Shown here one piece after another: positions 10,724 through 21,727 of a DNA stretch of 64,000 nt; position 1 is the stretch's first letter; each line of letters opens with the position of its first letter. This DNA is from Tetracentron sinense (taxonomy: Eukaryota > Streptophyta > Magnoliopsida > Trochodendrales > Trochodendraceae), in NCBI GenBank assembly GCA_015143295.1, contig CM026571.1:7149501-7213500 (forward strand), in the 5' to 3' direction. The notes below the pieces were generated by a model. That model was given only the letters and a program-made list of their open reading frames with translations, was not told where the DNA came from and did not search any database. The position numbers and the translations under genes were made by a program.

Positions 10724-13700
10724 TCAAACCTCCATTAAGCGAGCTTTGTCATTCAGGTTTGGCTTAGTTCCTTCCCATAGCTCTGTGAACTCCTTCCTTA
10801 TCCACGACATCAAGATGACTGGTCCCAAAGTTGATGGCACCTGCACCCAATCATACAATAGACAATTAGAGGTAATAGCAACTTCGAGGTCCCAAACAAT
10901 GGACCGCTCCACAGATTAGATCACACGCTCTTGGGAATTTTAATCCCAATAAAAGTTCAATTGAATCTATATTTAGAAGTAAATGCACTACAGTAGATAC
11001 CTTCATCTAATCCTTCCCTCCTTCAGTCCTATAATTTGCAGTGAGAGGTATGATTTCTTTGTTACAGAGTACAATGATGCAAAACATAAACGAAAGTAAA
11101 GTTCTGCTCTAAGGTTTCCGGATGTCTTATATGGACTGCCAAATCATATAATCATTACTACCCACCATCTAACTGGCTTCCTGTGCCTCGGATCAATACT
11201 ACGTGAATGGCACCTCCAGGATAGACCATATCCCAAATAGCTCAACTTAAATTATCCCAACCATCAAATGAGTCTGATCTATTTTGCCTAGTCAATAGAA
11301 ATACAGGAAATATAATAATTCATTACTTGGACAATCAGGATCATCTGACTGATCCAATTTTGGGTCTCTGGCTCGTCTGAAAGATATTGAATCGTGTAAA
11401 CGAGTTACAAGTCATATTAGAGGTGCTTGTCATATTCACCCATGTACAACAAAGGCACATATCTCAAAGTAGGACACGGTTATAGTGTCACACATTGAAC
11501 TGGGAGAACCCAGCATGCAGACACATCCATACAGTTATATTACAGTGAAGATGGTCATAAAAAAGTAGAACGTACAAAAATGCCTAATGCATGTTGGTGT
11601 GTCTAACATGCCAGTGATATATAATTATATATGCCCGGGAAGGCAACTTTTCAAAGTGTTTTAGCATTGTTTCATTGCTCATAATGTTTAAAAGAACAAA
11701 ATCTTACAAGCGGATAATACCAAATCATCAAAATCACTTGACTTCCATTGTGAAAAATGATTTACATTGTCTTGCTTTACTCTCTATACTAAGTTACTAA
11801 CAGTTCACCACCATACGCAAATAAATTTATAATGACATGGCCAGTGTCAAGTTATGTCTTGAACATGCTACTTGGATTATCATCAAGTAAAGTTGTATCC
11901 ACTAAAACAAGCAATAAGCGGTACATAGAAAAATAAGTGGCCAAATTGCATCCAGCGAATAGAACATTAAGTTGTGCTGTTTACTTCTGGCTTATTTATT
12001 TGTTATGCACAAGTCCCTTGTGCATAACAAATAAATAAGCAAAAAGTAAATCAAGGGAAAGAGCTTATAGATTTCCAAGTTAATCTCATGTACAGGAAAA
12101 TTAGTCCATTTGGCTTTTAGCTTTACGAATTACAGTGGAAGCTCTCATATGTTTTTGTTTATCGGTGGAAGCTCTCATGTGACGCCCCGAACCTGCGCCT
12201 AGGGAATCAAGTTCCGAGACGCGCGTTCGGGGCGTCACAATTGTTATCAGAGCCTAAGAGCAATAACCATCATAACAAACCATACTTGTTCATGAAATAC
12301 CGTACTACATGATTTTTAGTTGTGTGGCTAGATGTATTACTGTACATCACCTATTTCGAAATCAGATAGTGATTTGGAAATTGTGTGTATGTGCAGGGAT
12401 GCCGTTAATGCACAAAGTCCCTACCAAGGAGGATTAGCAGCATTATAAGCAGATGGCAGCCATATTGAGTCGCCGTTGTACGGAGTGGCTTGGGATGACT
12501 CAACGAATCATGGCAGCCATTAAGCCGAAGGCTGTCCGGATAAATCCGGACGGAACTGCCTGGATGCCACCCCCGACTCCAATGAAGCTTGCAGTACCGG
12601 CTCAGGTACGTCGTGAGATTTTAAGGCAGGTCAAGAGGGTACTGGCAGATATCAGGCCTAGTCCGGATGGGACTGGTTGGATACTTCCACCCCTATCATC
12701 TAAGAGGCTTACGACACGAGAGTATCGTGCGATTTTGAACAACCGTAAGCAGAATAAGAAGAAGTCGGTGGAGGCGAGTAGTCCATCTACCTCGACTGAG
12801 GTTTAGATGTAGGAGTAGGGAGTCAGGAGGGAAGACTGTAGCGCATCTGTATGGTTTTGGAGTATAGTAGATGCCCTAGGCGGTCTTCTTATCACTCGAC
12901 TCATAGATTTTTGGTGTATATACATGTACAACGGATATGATGTTTTGTATACTATGATGTAGTATGTTCATGTATTTGGTATGGTGTGTATATATTAAAG
13001 ATGAAATGAATGAAATGTCTCTTTTGGATATCGAATTCTCAGTGCATTTCAGTTTCATTTTATTATTAAAAGTTCGTTACTTTATAATTATAGGTGAATC
13101 ATGCCACCTCGACGAGCACCCGAGAATACCTTGGCTGGGGCATTCGAGGCTATTATAGTCCTAGCCAACCTAATTCAGCAACAACAGGCCCAGAATATGA
13201 ATGGAAATAGGAATGGTAGTCGTATCCCCATTGCTACCATGCCAGAGCATGGGAATGTGACCCGATTGGAGAAGTTTAAGAGGCTTGGACCGTCGTCCTT
13301 TTCGGGCAATACTGATCCGCTGAAGGCGGAGAACTGGATCAGAAGTCTGGAAAAAGTTTTTAGGGCTATGTCCTTGCCAGAAAATGACAAGCCCGAGTTC
13401 GCTATCTTTCTACTTGAAGGAGAAGCGGAACATTGGTGGACCACAGTGGAATGGACAATTCCACCGCATCAGAGGCCCGTGACTTGGGCAAAATTTACTG
13501 AATTGTTTTATGAGCGCTATTTTTCAGCGTCGATGAAAAAGAGGAAGGAGATGGAGTTTCTTCAGCTGACCCAAGGAAATATGTCGGTTAGCGAGTATGA
13601 ACAAAAGTTTAATCAACTCTCGAGGTTCGCTGCGAGATTTGTTGAGGATGAGCAGTGGAGGGTTGAGAAATTTGAAGAAGGATTGAAGCCAGTTATCAGA

Positions 13701-16700
13701 GGGAAATTGGCAGCTCAACGATTTACCTCATTCTCAGATATATTAGATAGAGCACTCAGAGTAGAGCGAGTGCATGAAGAATTGGCATATATTAAAATTC
13801 TGGGTCGTTACATCTCATATGTTACAATCTTAATGTTAAGAATGTTTAACAGTTTGCACCCAAAAAAAAATGTAGGAACAACCAATCCTTTGGACAAAAT
13901 AATTCAGACTTTTTACTCTACAGCTCAAATACGTATCTTTCTTGTCAAACAACAAATAATATTTCAATCCATGCGATCAAGGTCTATCTGCCTATTGCCA
14001 ATACCCTCATTGGACAAATGGGTTATGACATCCCTCCTTAGAAGTGGAATCGGGATCCACCTTAGCTGAGCCCTTCCAACGTAACAGTTTACGATCCATC
14101 CGAACAGACTTTTCTTGACTACCCAAGAAGAAGCCTCTATCCACTAATATATGTGACCACAAATCTCCCATACATCTCTATGACAATCCTTTGGTATAAG
14201 AAGGATCATATATAGCCAAATAGGGAGACCCCGCCTAATAAGATACTAACTCAAATAATGTAAGATGTTTTTAATGATAAACTATATAAATTAGATCGTG
14301 CTCTCATACAATTGAAATATATCTAAATACATATATAGTTATAATCATTAAAACAAAACATTTCTACTTCGAATCATATTATAAGAATGTCAACTGTACT
14401 TGTTCAGTCATTCATTTGATCTTCAAATGAAACTATAAGTATATTTCCATGGTTGTCAATAAATTCAATTTTCAGTACCTTAATGATTAGCAGTTATAAT
14501 AAACATAACATCTTTTCTTTATCGATTACAATAAACATAACATCTTTAAAATACAGGTCAAACAAACTCATGTAACAAACAGAAAAAGAAAAGGTCATCA
14601 ATAACAAAAGGCAAAAAAAAAGAAGGAAAGTAAAGAAGAATGTAAGAAACAAAATCAAACTGCGAAAGAGGAACAATCACTTTAAAATAAAAGTACTGCT
14701 GAGGGTAGAAACAGAATATGTAATAATCATCCCTGGAAAATAAACCACTGTGTATAGATGAGTAGTCTGAGGGCTTGGAGACCGTTTACAGATGACCCAG
14801 GAAAAAAGTTTTTTTTTTTTTTTTTAAACCCTCCAAAAAAAAAAGTTTGTCAAAAATACCAAGCATGAATCCCCTCCTCTTTTGATAGTTAAATGAGATA
14901 TTGACTAAACCATACCAGATAAAGAAGTGCAGGTTGAGGCGAGTGAGTCAAGATGCCAGCTGATAAAGCAGCTACCAGTCCAATGGCATATCCAGGAAGT
15001 GCATACCATATGTATTTGTGCCCTTTGGAGTAAGACATGTCTAAAGGATTCATTGAATCCCTGCTCTTTTGATGATCAAAACAGAGCACCAGTGCTAGAA
15101 GCATGGCAGGAATAGCCTGTAAAACCAACAATAAACACAGAGATTTAGCAACTTATTTTAATTCCTTATTGAAGAAACCAGAGGTTGTACAATGCTGGAA
15201 TGAGAAAAACTGATTGGAAAATATTATATTTTTTTTCAACCATATAATGTACATAGTAGATACCAATAGCCAATGCCTTGAATGCAATGCCCACTCCCAA
15301 CTAAAATTAAAGTTTTCAATGTTTGTACCTGTTATCATTACCATAAGAAAAATGTGCATAAGACGCACGTGTGCTGCTCGAGCAATTTAAGGAATATACT
15401 ATATATTGTATAGTCAATAGTGTATATAGCAGATACCCAATGAACAATGCAATGCCCCCGGGTTGGATGAAAACTCTAATAAAATCAAAGTTTCAATTTT
15501 GGTCATTATATTTTTTTTTACCATACAAAAGGTTGCATAAGATGCACATTCTGAGTGAGCAATAGGATTTACAAATACCATGAAATAACCAAGTGCACAG
15601 GTGGACAGCCTTTACATCACATGTCATCAAGGTTTTAAATTTTGTTTTTGGCATCAATTTCAATCTTGTTCAAAAATTCAAAATTGAATGAGATCCCAAA
15701 TTTCAAAATTTTGTCGAAATACTAGAAATTTCTGTATAGGAAGAAACTGAAATTGGTCAACATTGCAAAACGTCCGATATTTCAAAATGGCTCAAACCCA
15801 AAAATGATTGAAATTTAACACATTATGTGCCATTGTTCAATGATAGCTTCACCTAGCTGACTATAAAAAAAAAAAAAAAATGTATTAACTAACACCTCCG
15901 CTTCATCTTCAAGATAATACAAAATTGGCCACCTCAAACATCAAATGACAATATAAAGGGGTAGAAAGCATATTTGATCCAATTAATTAAATGACAGATA
16001 GCTCAACCTGATTCAATTGGTTGTCCACCTCTTGGATGACTATAGTCATACAATATACCAATTGGACAACCACAACCAAAGTTAGAAATTCCAATAGAGT
16101 AAAATAAGCTTCACTAATGTCTTCCTGGGTTCTAAAATGGGTTCCTAATTTTAGAAGTTTTAATGATTGAGAAGTTAAATCATTTTCCTAGCCTCTTAGG
16201 CCATTTGGAGGAGGCACCATCTCCCAATGGTTTGCCAGATAAGCGTGTTTTGAGGTGGGATTCAAGTGATGCATTCAGGGTTAGAGCATTAACCCTATGG
16301 TTATTGCTAGCACAAGTTTTAGACAAAGGCTGGCAAAAAGTAAACAAAAGCACGATTTTATGTATGGCTGTTGGAGAGATGGCACGAAAGCAGGAGTCTC
16401 CCCGGCTTGTGTCGTTGGAGATCTGGATTTATAGAGGAATGGGCAGACAAAGACAGACACATCATATGCATTCAATAGTGTGATGCTATCAACCCTCAAG
16501 TTAAACAATATTTGCACGTTTGCACACACAACCCACGTTTTTTCTTAGTAAACTCAACAAAATTTAGTTCGACAAAAGCAAAGGAAGCCATCGTTGCAAA
16601 GTCGCCGACATTTATAAAATCAACACGGAAGTATTGGTTTCATATTTATAAAAATTTTAAATAAATAATTAAAATATCCTCTCATGTCCTTGAATCTTAT

Positions 16701-17914
16701 TTTTCAAGAATTTGCTGTGTCTAACACCCCCTATCCGAGTCCAACACTCACACCAGTGTTCGTGTTTGTGCATTATATGCTCCATAGTCATAATCCTCCA
16801 CTTGAATAGATATCTTGACCTAATAGACATTGTAGTTGGAACACACAAACTGGTTTTAGACCTATATATACCCCATGCTTATTGTCCTAATGAAAATGCA
16901 CTAAGCATATCATAGCCTCCCCAGTAATTCTTGTAGCTCATAACCCTATAGTGAGAATTGTGAACAAATTATAATCTAACATGCCACTGCTTTGCTCATT
17001 GTACCTCATTTTCACTATATATACATATCTCTCTATTACCCATCAAAACAAAGTAATAAACTACAGTAGCAGTCTTCCAAGAATGGTAGAAATTTCATTA
17101 GAGAGAAGAGAATGGCATACCATGTCCCCTAGACCAAGCATAATAAAGTCTGCAGAGTTGCCAGAAACCACCCCACTCATAAAATTTCTGGGAAACACGA
17201 TCTTCACAGGCAACTCCAGTTTCTTCGTTATCAGTTGCAGCCCCGGAAGGTTTAAACTATTGGCAACTGTGTGAACAGGATTAGACGCTTGTTGTGTTGC
17301 AACCGAGACCATAACATTCGCACCAAAGAATCTCTCCGAAAAGAAAACCCAAAATATGTCATACACGAACAAACAAAAAGGAGCAGTGCACATATTTTGA
17401 TGTTTGGAAGGCGTACATGGCTCACAAATGCAATACAGATTGAGATTCCTAACAAGTTGTTCAACACCCAATGTCCAGAAACAAGCCAGGCAGCAACAAT
17501 CCCAGTGCATACAATCGCCAAGATCCCTTGCGTTCGGGTGAACGACTTTGAACAGCACCTTGACACAAATGGATCCACCAACCCAAATTGCGACTTGACA
17601 TACATGATGTAAGGAGATAGCCAGAAGAAGAGGGAAGATGCGGAGGCCACGGCGACAAACGCAGTGAGGAATTGTGAGACAGAAGAGAACAGGTAGAACA
17701 TCAACAGCAGGCTGCAAGAGCTCATCACTGGCATCATGAGCGCTTGGGACCTATCTAACGTAATGGATGCCTCTGATAAATCACGATTTCGCTCCATTTC
17801 TTTCCCATAGTTTAGAGCCCGAAATGCAGATCCAAAGGTCACCGCTACGGCCGTCAAGATGAGAGTGAGAGGCGCGGGATCGAGCAAATATGCAAGCTTC
17901 CATAGAGGCTCCAT
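10724..17914 (-). CDS. SPPL1: Signal peptide peptidase-like 1 (SPPL1), frameshifted in exon 1
   Basis: Three coding exons on the minus strand: 17914-17121, 15116-14916 and 10840-10724 (stop). This is a GxGD intramembrane aspartyl protease of about 370 residues, close to the usual length of plant SPPL1. It starts MEPLWKLAYLLDPAPLTL; the apparent upstream Met is a TTG codon. The protein is multi-membrane-spanning. The catalytic motifs are VYDIFW (first Asp), LGLGDM (second Asp, at the exon 1 end) and IPAMLL with QPALLYL (PAL motif across exons 2-3). It ends ARLMEV. SPPLs cleave type II membrane proteins within the bilayer in endomembranes. Oddity: the frame before the YD motif (ending KICALLL) and the frame containing YD differ by one base in a T-run at 17379-17375. 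Exon 1 is 794 bases, one short of the multiple of three that the flanking splice phases require. Either the allele is broken or the assembly lost a T. The upstream noncoding region may contain a 5' UTR intron. Confidence 0.9.
11980..12050. repeat. Palindrome: perfect 23-bp arms, 3-nt loop
   Basis: CTTATTTATTTGTTATGCAC plus AAG at 11991-12013 is perfectly complementary to 12017-12039, separated only by TCC. The pairing extends outward to 11980 and 12050 with two mismatches, giving 34-bp arms. The foldback sits in the last SPPL1 intron. It could be a small MITE or a young hairpin-RNA source. No terminal duplication was recognised. Confidence 0.85.
12178..12254 (+). mobile_element. LTR-like end and tRNA primer-binding site of a gag-bearing retroelement
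   Basis: A 62-bp unit (12178-12239) begins TGTGACGCCCCGAAC and ends in the perfect inverse GTTCGGGGCGTCACA, giving the TG...CA ends of an LTR. It is followed at once by TTGTTATCAGAGCC, close to the initiator-Met tRNA primer-binding site TGGTATCAGAGC. The retroelement reading frames follow downstream on the same strand. Sixty-two bases is far shorter than a normal LTR, so this may be an internally deleted LTR. No second copy was found downstream. Confidence 0.6.
12453..12806 (+). CDS. Retroelement leader ORF of unknown function (117 aa)
   Basis: An open frame lies between the primer-binding site and gag. It is basic (ends in RKQNKKK and a Ser/Thr-rich tail) and contains an internal duplication: INPDGTAWMPPP near residue 30 and RPSPDGTGWILPP near residue 70, each preceded by a basic helix-like stretch. 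No domain was recognised. Its position recalls additional 5' ORFs in some plant Ty3/gypsy elements. It lies inside the SPPL1 last intron on the opposite strand. Expression is unknown. Confidence 0.5.
   Translation: MAAILSRRCTEWLGMTQRIMAAIKPKAVRINPDGTAWMPPPTPMKLAVPAQVRREILRQVKRVLADIRPSPDGTGWILPPLSSKRLTTREYRAILNNRKQNKKKSVEASSPSTSTEV
13101..14069 (+). CDS. Retrotransposon gag protein, 3'-truncated
   Basis: From residue about 40 to 230 this reads as a plant Ty3/gypsy retrotransposon gag domain: FKRLGPSSFSGNTDPLKAE, WIRSLEKVF, FLLEGEAEHWW, WAKFTELFYERYF, EFLQLTQGNMSVSEYEQKF, FEEGLKPVIR. The gag-like part is free of stops up to about 13795. After that the sequence becomes AT-rich and unlike gag, with no zinc knuckle, protease, reverse transcriptase or integrase following. 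The insertion is therefore a fragment, or a gag-only non-autonomous element that has lost its 3' end. It lies in the last intron of SPPL1 in antisense. Confidence 0.85.
   Translation: MPPRRAPENTLAGAFEAIIVLANLIQQQQAQNMNGNRNGSRIPIATMPEHGNVTRLEKFKRLGPSSFSGNTDPLKAENWIRSLEKVFRAMSLPENDKPEFAIFLLEGEAEHWWTTVEWTIPPHQRPVTWAKFTELFYERYFSASMKKRKEMEFLQLTQGNMSVSEYEQKFNQLSRFAARFVEDEQWRVEKFEEGLKPVIRGKLAAQRFTSFSDILDRALRVERVHEELAYIKILGRYISYVTILMLRMFNSLHPKKNVGTTNPLDKIIQTFYSTAQIRIFLVKQQIIFQSMRSRSICLLPIPSLDKWVMTSLLRSGIGIHLS
13860..14260 (+). pseudogene. Unidentified coding-like remnant downstream of gag
   Basis: In a frame different from the gag ORF, a protein-like reading can be followed with a few stop codons (for example VYLPIANTLIGQMGYDIPP, then a stop, then further plausible sequence containing SEQTFLDYPRR). 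Base composition is richer than in the surrounding AT-rich DNA. I cannot name the family. A retroelement origin is possible from position. Boundaries are approximate. Confidence 0.3.
16150..16330 (+). mobile_element. LINE remnant
   Basis: The translated piece PDKRVLRWDSSDAFRVRAL resembles the segment following reverse transcriptase in plant LINEs (typically PDKRVW...SGSFS). Only this short stretch is recognisable. It lies in SPPL1 intron 1. Confidence 0.5.
17375..17379 (-). other. Frameshift point in SPPL1 (T-run, one base short)
   Basis: On the coding strand CTCC is followed by five T and then GTTTG. One more T would join the ...KICALLL frame to the CLFVYDIFWVFF frame, and it would also restore exon 1 to a multiple of three with both splice phases at zero. 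Confidence 0.8.
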
Positions 17915-19016
17915 AATCAAAAAAATGCAAGCTTGTTTTCAAATCCGTGTCTTGAATTCGTGTTTTCTTTGCACAGATACTAACACTCTATGAAGAAAAA
18001 ACCTAGAGAAAGAGTGGTTGCTACAAATTCTTTGCAGAGTCACTAACACTATATGAAGAACAAAACCCTAGAAATGCCGTGGCTGTTACCAATGCTGCAT
18101 AATTTCACCGACGAAGACTTGACCGGAGAAATTCATGCAACCTGCAAAATGATCACCTGAAAAGACAGTGAAAATGCATGCAACCATCAAAACAATCACC
18201 TCAAAACCAAAGTGCAATAATTATTCGCAGAAATGTAGTGAGAATTCATGCAATCTGGATAACAATAACCACAAGAACTCATTAACTAAACTAAGAAAAA
18301 ATAACCTAAAAGAGATTTACTAACATCAACTGAAAGATTCAAACAAGAACCACCAATTTCACTCCAATACTTTATTCAGTGTAAAATCTTTAGTCTACAG
18401 ATGAAATCCAACAATCTAGGGCTTCAAATTAAAGAAAAATCGAGTTTTTCACGAAGATCGTTCGAAACCCGTTAAATTAGCAGCCTTAACAGCAGAAAAC
18501 AATCGTAAATGAAACGTGACCGGAAAACACGGATCCACAGCTGAAGATCTGTAAATGGACGAATTTGAAGCTCAAACCGCCATGAATTGATGAAGAAAGC
18601 ATCCAAATACTTAAGCAGACAAATGAAATTGTGCAGCAGATCAGAAATTAGGGTTTGTTTTGTAGAATGGGTTTTGGAAGAACTTACCTTGGACTTGAGT
18701 CGAGGAGTTTCAAAGACCTTCCTCAGAAAAGGATTTCCTTTTGCGGAGGGTGTTTTTACAGGAGAGCTTATACTATTGCCCTTGTACGTTAAATAAATAA
18801 CAAAAATGACATTGTATTTTCTTCGAGTGGCATGGATATGTAATTTGGAGGCTTTATAAGCTTTTATCTTTTCAGCGGGATTTTTGCAGCCCAACTTCAG
18901 AGAACCCTAGATATAGTTCAATATTAACAACAGAGATTTTCCTTTTTGGTTAAGAACAACAGAGATTTTTCGAATCTCATGTTTTTCTATCTAGGTTTTA
19001 CTTTCAATCCTCCAAA
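17915..19016. promoter_or_regulatory. Shared divergent promoter / 5' leaders of SPPL1 (-) and PYRD (+)
   Basis: About 1.1 kb separates the two divergent start codons, and no other gene is visible in it. The SPPL1 side probably contains its 5' UTR (and perhaps a leader intron). The PYRD side has about 150 bases of leader that is conserved in the PYRD pseudogene at 47.0 kb, starting near GCTTTTATCTTTTCAGC at 18858. No TATA box could be assigned with confidence. Confidence 0.5.
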
Positions 19017-21727
19017 ATGCATCTTCAAACACTTACTCCTCCAAAATACAATCTCAATCCAACCAGTTTTTCTCCATCTACTGGTTTATTCATTTCTTTC
19101 CCACCAACAGACCCACATATCAAAAGCTTCTTCAATTCAAGTCTCAAAAATGGGTATTGCAGGATAGGCAAAAGGGTATCTAAATCTTCAACTGGTTTGA
19201 GAAACCATGGCGGTTTGATTGGAATTAGATGTGAGGGGTTCAGAGAAAAAGATGATGGTTTTTATATGAGGAGGTGTGTGGAGCTTGCAAGGAAGGCAAT
19301 TGGGTTTACAAGTCCTAATCCCATGGTGGGGTGTGTGATTGTGAAGGATGGAGAGATTGTAGGTGAAGGGTTTCATCCTAAAGCAGGGCAGCCTCATGCT
19401 GAGGTAATCCACATTTCCCTTTTATTTGAGACGGAAAGAGTATCTTCTTGTTGTTATGGTGATTATTTATTTTTTAATTACCTAGTAGGGATTTTTAATA
19501 GCTAGTAGTAGAGGTTTTCTTCTTCGACTGCTAGCTTCAATTCAATATATAGTCTTTATTAGTTTTTTAAAGAATTTTTTTGTTTGTTTGTAATTTATTA
19601 GTTTTTGTAGATTGTTAGGTTATCGAACAAGGAAGTATTATCATAATCTTACTTCTAGTTAAATTTGGGTTCGGTGCATTTGTGTGAAAAAGATGGTAGA
19701 AGGGAAAAGGGGAAGAAGAAGATGTTGTTTGTTATTTTCACTTTGTTATTTATTAGTACAATTGCTGAAGTATTTGAGGCATGAGGTGAAATTCGCAGGT
19801 TTTTGCTCTGAGGGATGCTGGGGATATGGCCAAGTGTGCAACTGCATATGTGAGCTTGGAACCATGTAACCATTACGGGAGAACTCCGCCCTGCACTGAA
19901 GCATTGATTCAAGCCAATGTTAAAAGAGTGGTGGTTGGGATGGTGGATCCAAATCCAATTGTAGCTTCCAAGGGGGTGGATAGACTGAAAGAGTCAGGAA
20001 TTGATGTAACTGTTGGCGTGGAGGAAGAATTATGCAAGAAGCTTAATGAGGCCTATATCCATCGAATGCTTACAGGGAAGCCCTTCGTCACACTCAGGTA
20101 TTTTGACTCGCTTTTACTCCTGAAAGAAAATAAACCATGGAATCACGAATAGGAAATGCATTGTTTCTTCATGACTCGAAGTGTTAATTAGATTCTGTTG
20201 ATGGTTTGCTTACATGACCATATATAGTAGTTACTTTGTAGTTTTGTTTAGACATTTGGTTCAAATTCAATATCCAAAAACTTGTGGATCTAGTTGGGAC
20301 TTGGCTGAATCAGTTTGGTCTGACAAGCCTGATGTACTGAATCCCTATTTTGATTTAACAATGAAATTGCCAGAGTCAGAACTTGGCAATTGAAAGGTAA
20401 ACTTCTGAGTTGATGAAAGGTGTCCAAACCTAGCCTCAGATTTTTTTTCCGACTTGTTTACCCATCTTATTGGAAGCTCTCTGTTCTGCTTGGTCTTCTA
20501 GAATAGCTACAGTTGAGTGAAACTTGGCAGCAATGGTCATTGCAGCCTTGCGCTGCCAACACATCAAAAAAATATGTCAGATACTATTTTTTTATAATAT
20601 ATATATACATATATAGGAAAATGCTTAACTTACCTCACATTTCCACTATGTAATGAAATGCCGGTCCTCATTGGTCCCCGACCCCCTTTTTATTAACATC
20701 CATTAACTGTGGTTAAGATTCACTAACCCTTAGTTAAGCTTTACCACAGTTAAAGGGGGATAAAATGGGAAGACATTTGATAATTTAGTAAAAGGCGATT
20801 GGGTTTACTGGAGAGAGAAAGAGAGATTGGGGAGAGTGCATTTCTGAAAATTTTTCTGATGCATGGGCTGCCCATTGGATGGCTGCTTTGGGCTGCAACG
20901 ACCAATGCTGCCAAGTTTCACTCCTTACAGTTTACCTTTCTTAATTCTTATGCTCTGATTACTGGTACTAGTGGTGCATCTAAGAGCTCTTTTTATGTCA
21001 TTATTCATCTTCGTTGAGTATATCCCCATTCTTTATCCTGCATACAAATATTAGATATACCAAGCCTTTTGAACTTGTATTACTTTCCTTAATCTCTCTC
21101 CCTCTTTCTCTCTGATCCAGATACTCACTCTCAGTCAATGGCCGGATTTTACATCAGCTTGGAGAAGAAGTTGGAGAGGCTGGTGGTTACTACTCGAAAT
21201 TGCTACAGGAATATGATGCAGTCATTCTCTCTAGCACTTTATTAACAGACAAGTCCTCCTTTCCTTCATCCCAAGAACCCGGAGCCAATCAACCTCTGCA
21301 CTTTCTAATTGCAAGAACTCCTAAGTCTCCAATACACCTCCCCATTCTTACCACAGAAGCAGCCACTCAGGTGATTATCTTCACAGACAAAGACATGGCT
21401 GTAGAACCAGAGATTGGTCAAAAGGGAATTGAAACAGTGGTTTTGGATCAGATAAGTTTGAATATAATTCTGGATTACTGTGTGCGCCGAGGATTGTGCA
21501 GCATTCTTCTGGATTTGAAGGGGAATTTTAGTGATTTTGAACAGCTTCTCAATGAAGGCCTTGAGAAAAGTCTGTTGCAGAAGGTTGTGATGGAAATATT
21601 GCCACTTTGGGATGGAGCTGAAGATAGTTCACTTCCGGCATTTAAGCATCTGGGGAAAAGACTAAGATTAAAGAACTTGCAGTCGAGGATCTCAAAAGAG
21701 AGTGTTGTGCTGGAGGGATATTTTTAG
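19017..21727 (+). CDS. PYRD: Riboflavin biosynthesis deaminase PYRD, chloroplastic
   Basis: Exons 19017-19403, 19799-20097 and 21121-21727 give a product of about 430 residues, the usual length for plant PYRD. The enzyme deaminates 2,5-diamino-6-ribosylamino-4(3H)-pyrimidinone 5'-phosphate, an early step of riboflavin synthesis in the plastid. The first 75 or so residues are Ser/Thr/Lys-rich and suit a transit peptide. The deaminase domain begins [20 protein letters not shown]. The zinc site is HAE (residues 127-129) with [11 protein letters not shown] (Cys 152 and 161). The C-terminal part resembles the reductase-like domain, which in plant PYRD is non-catalytic, the reductase being a separate protein. 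Intron 1 splits the zinc site exactly after HAE. A partial, disabled copy is at 47.0-48.6 kb. Intron 2 carries a dispersed repeat. Confidence 0.94.
20610..20800. repeat. Dispersed TTAACTGTGGTTAAG-type repeat in PYRD intron 2
   Basis: The sequence GTCCTCATTGGTCC...CCATTAACTGTGGTTAAGATTCACTAACCC recurs in variant form near 34.4, 35.7, 43.0, 52.9, 57.2, 57.5 and 58.0 kb. This copy lies in a block (about 20505-20925) absent from the PYRD pseudogene, so it may be an insertion into the parent. Confidence 0.6.

Noticed and set aside
13860..14260. Plastid DNA insertion
   Set aside because: The GC-richer composition suggested it, but no chloroplast gene could be recognised in any frame.
17252..17717. 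Two overlapping SPPL1 frames as two separate genes
   Set aside because: They are one exon joined by a single-base shift; motif order and splice phases agree only as one gene.
18472..18894. 140-codon minus-strand open frame upstream of SPPL1
   Set aside because: No protein-family character; it lies in the divergent leader/promoter region and is probably chance or 5' UTR.
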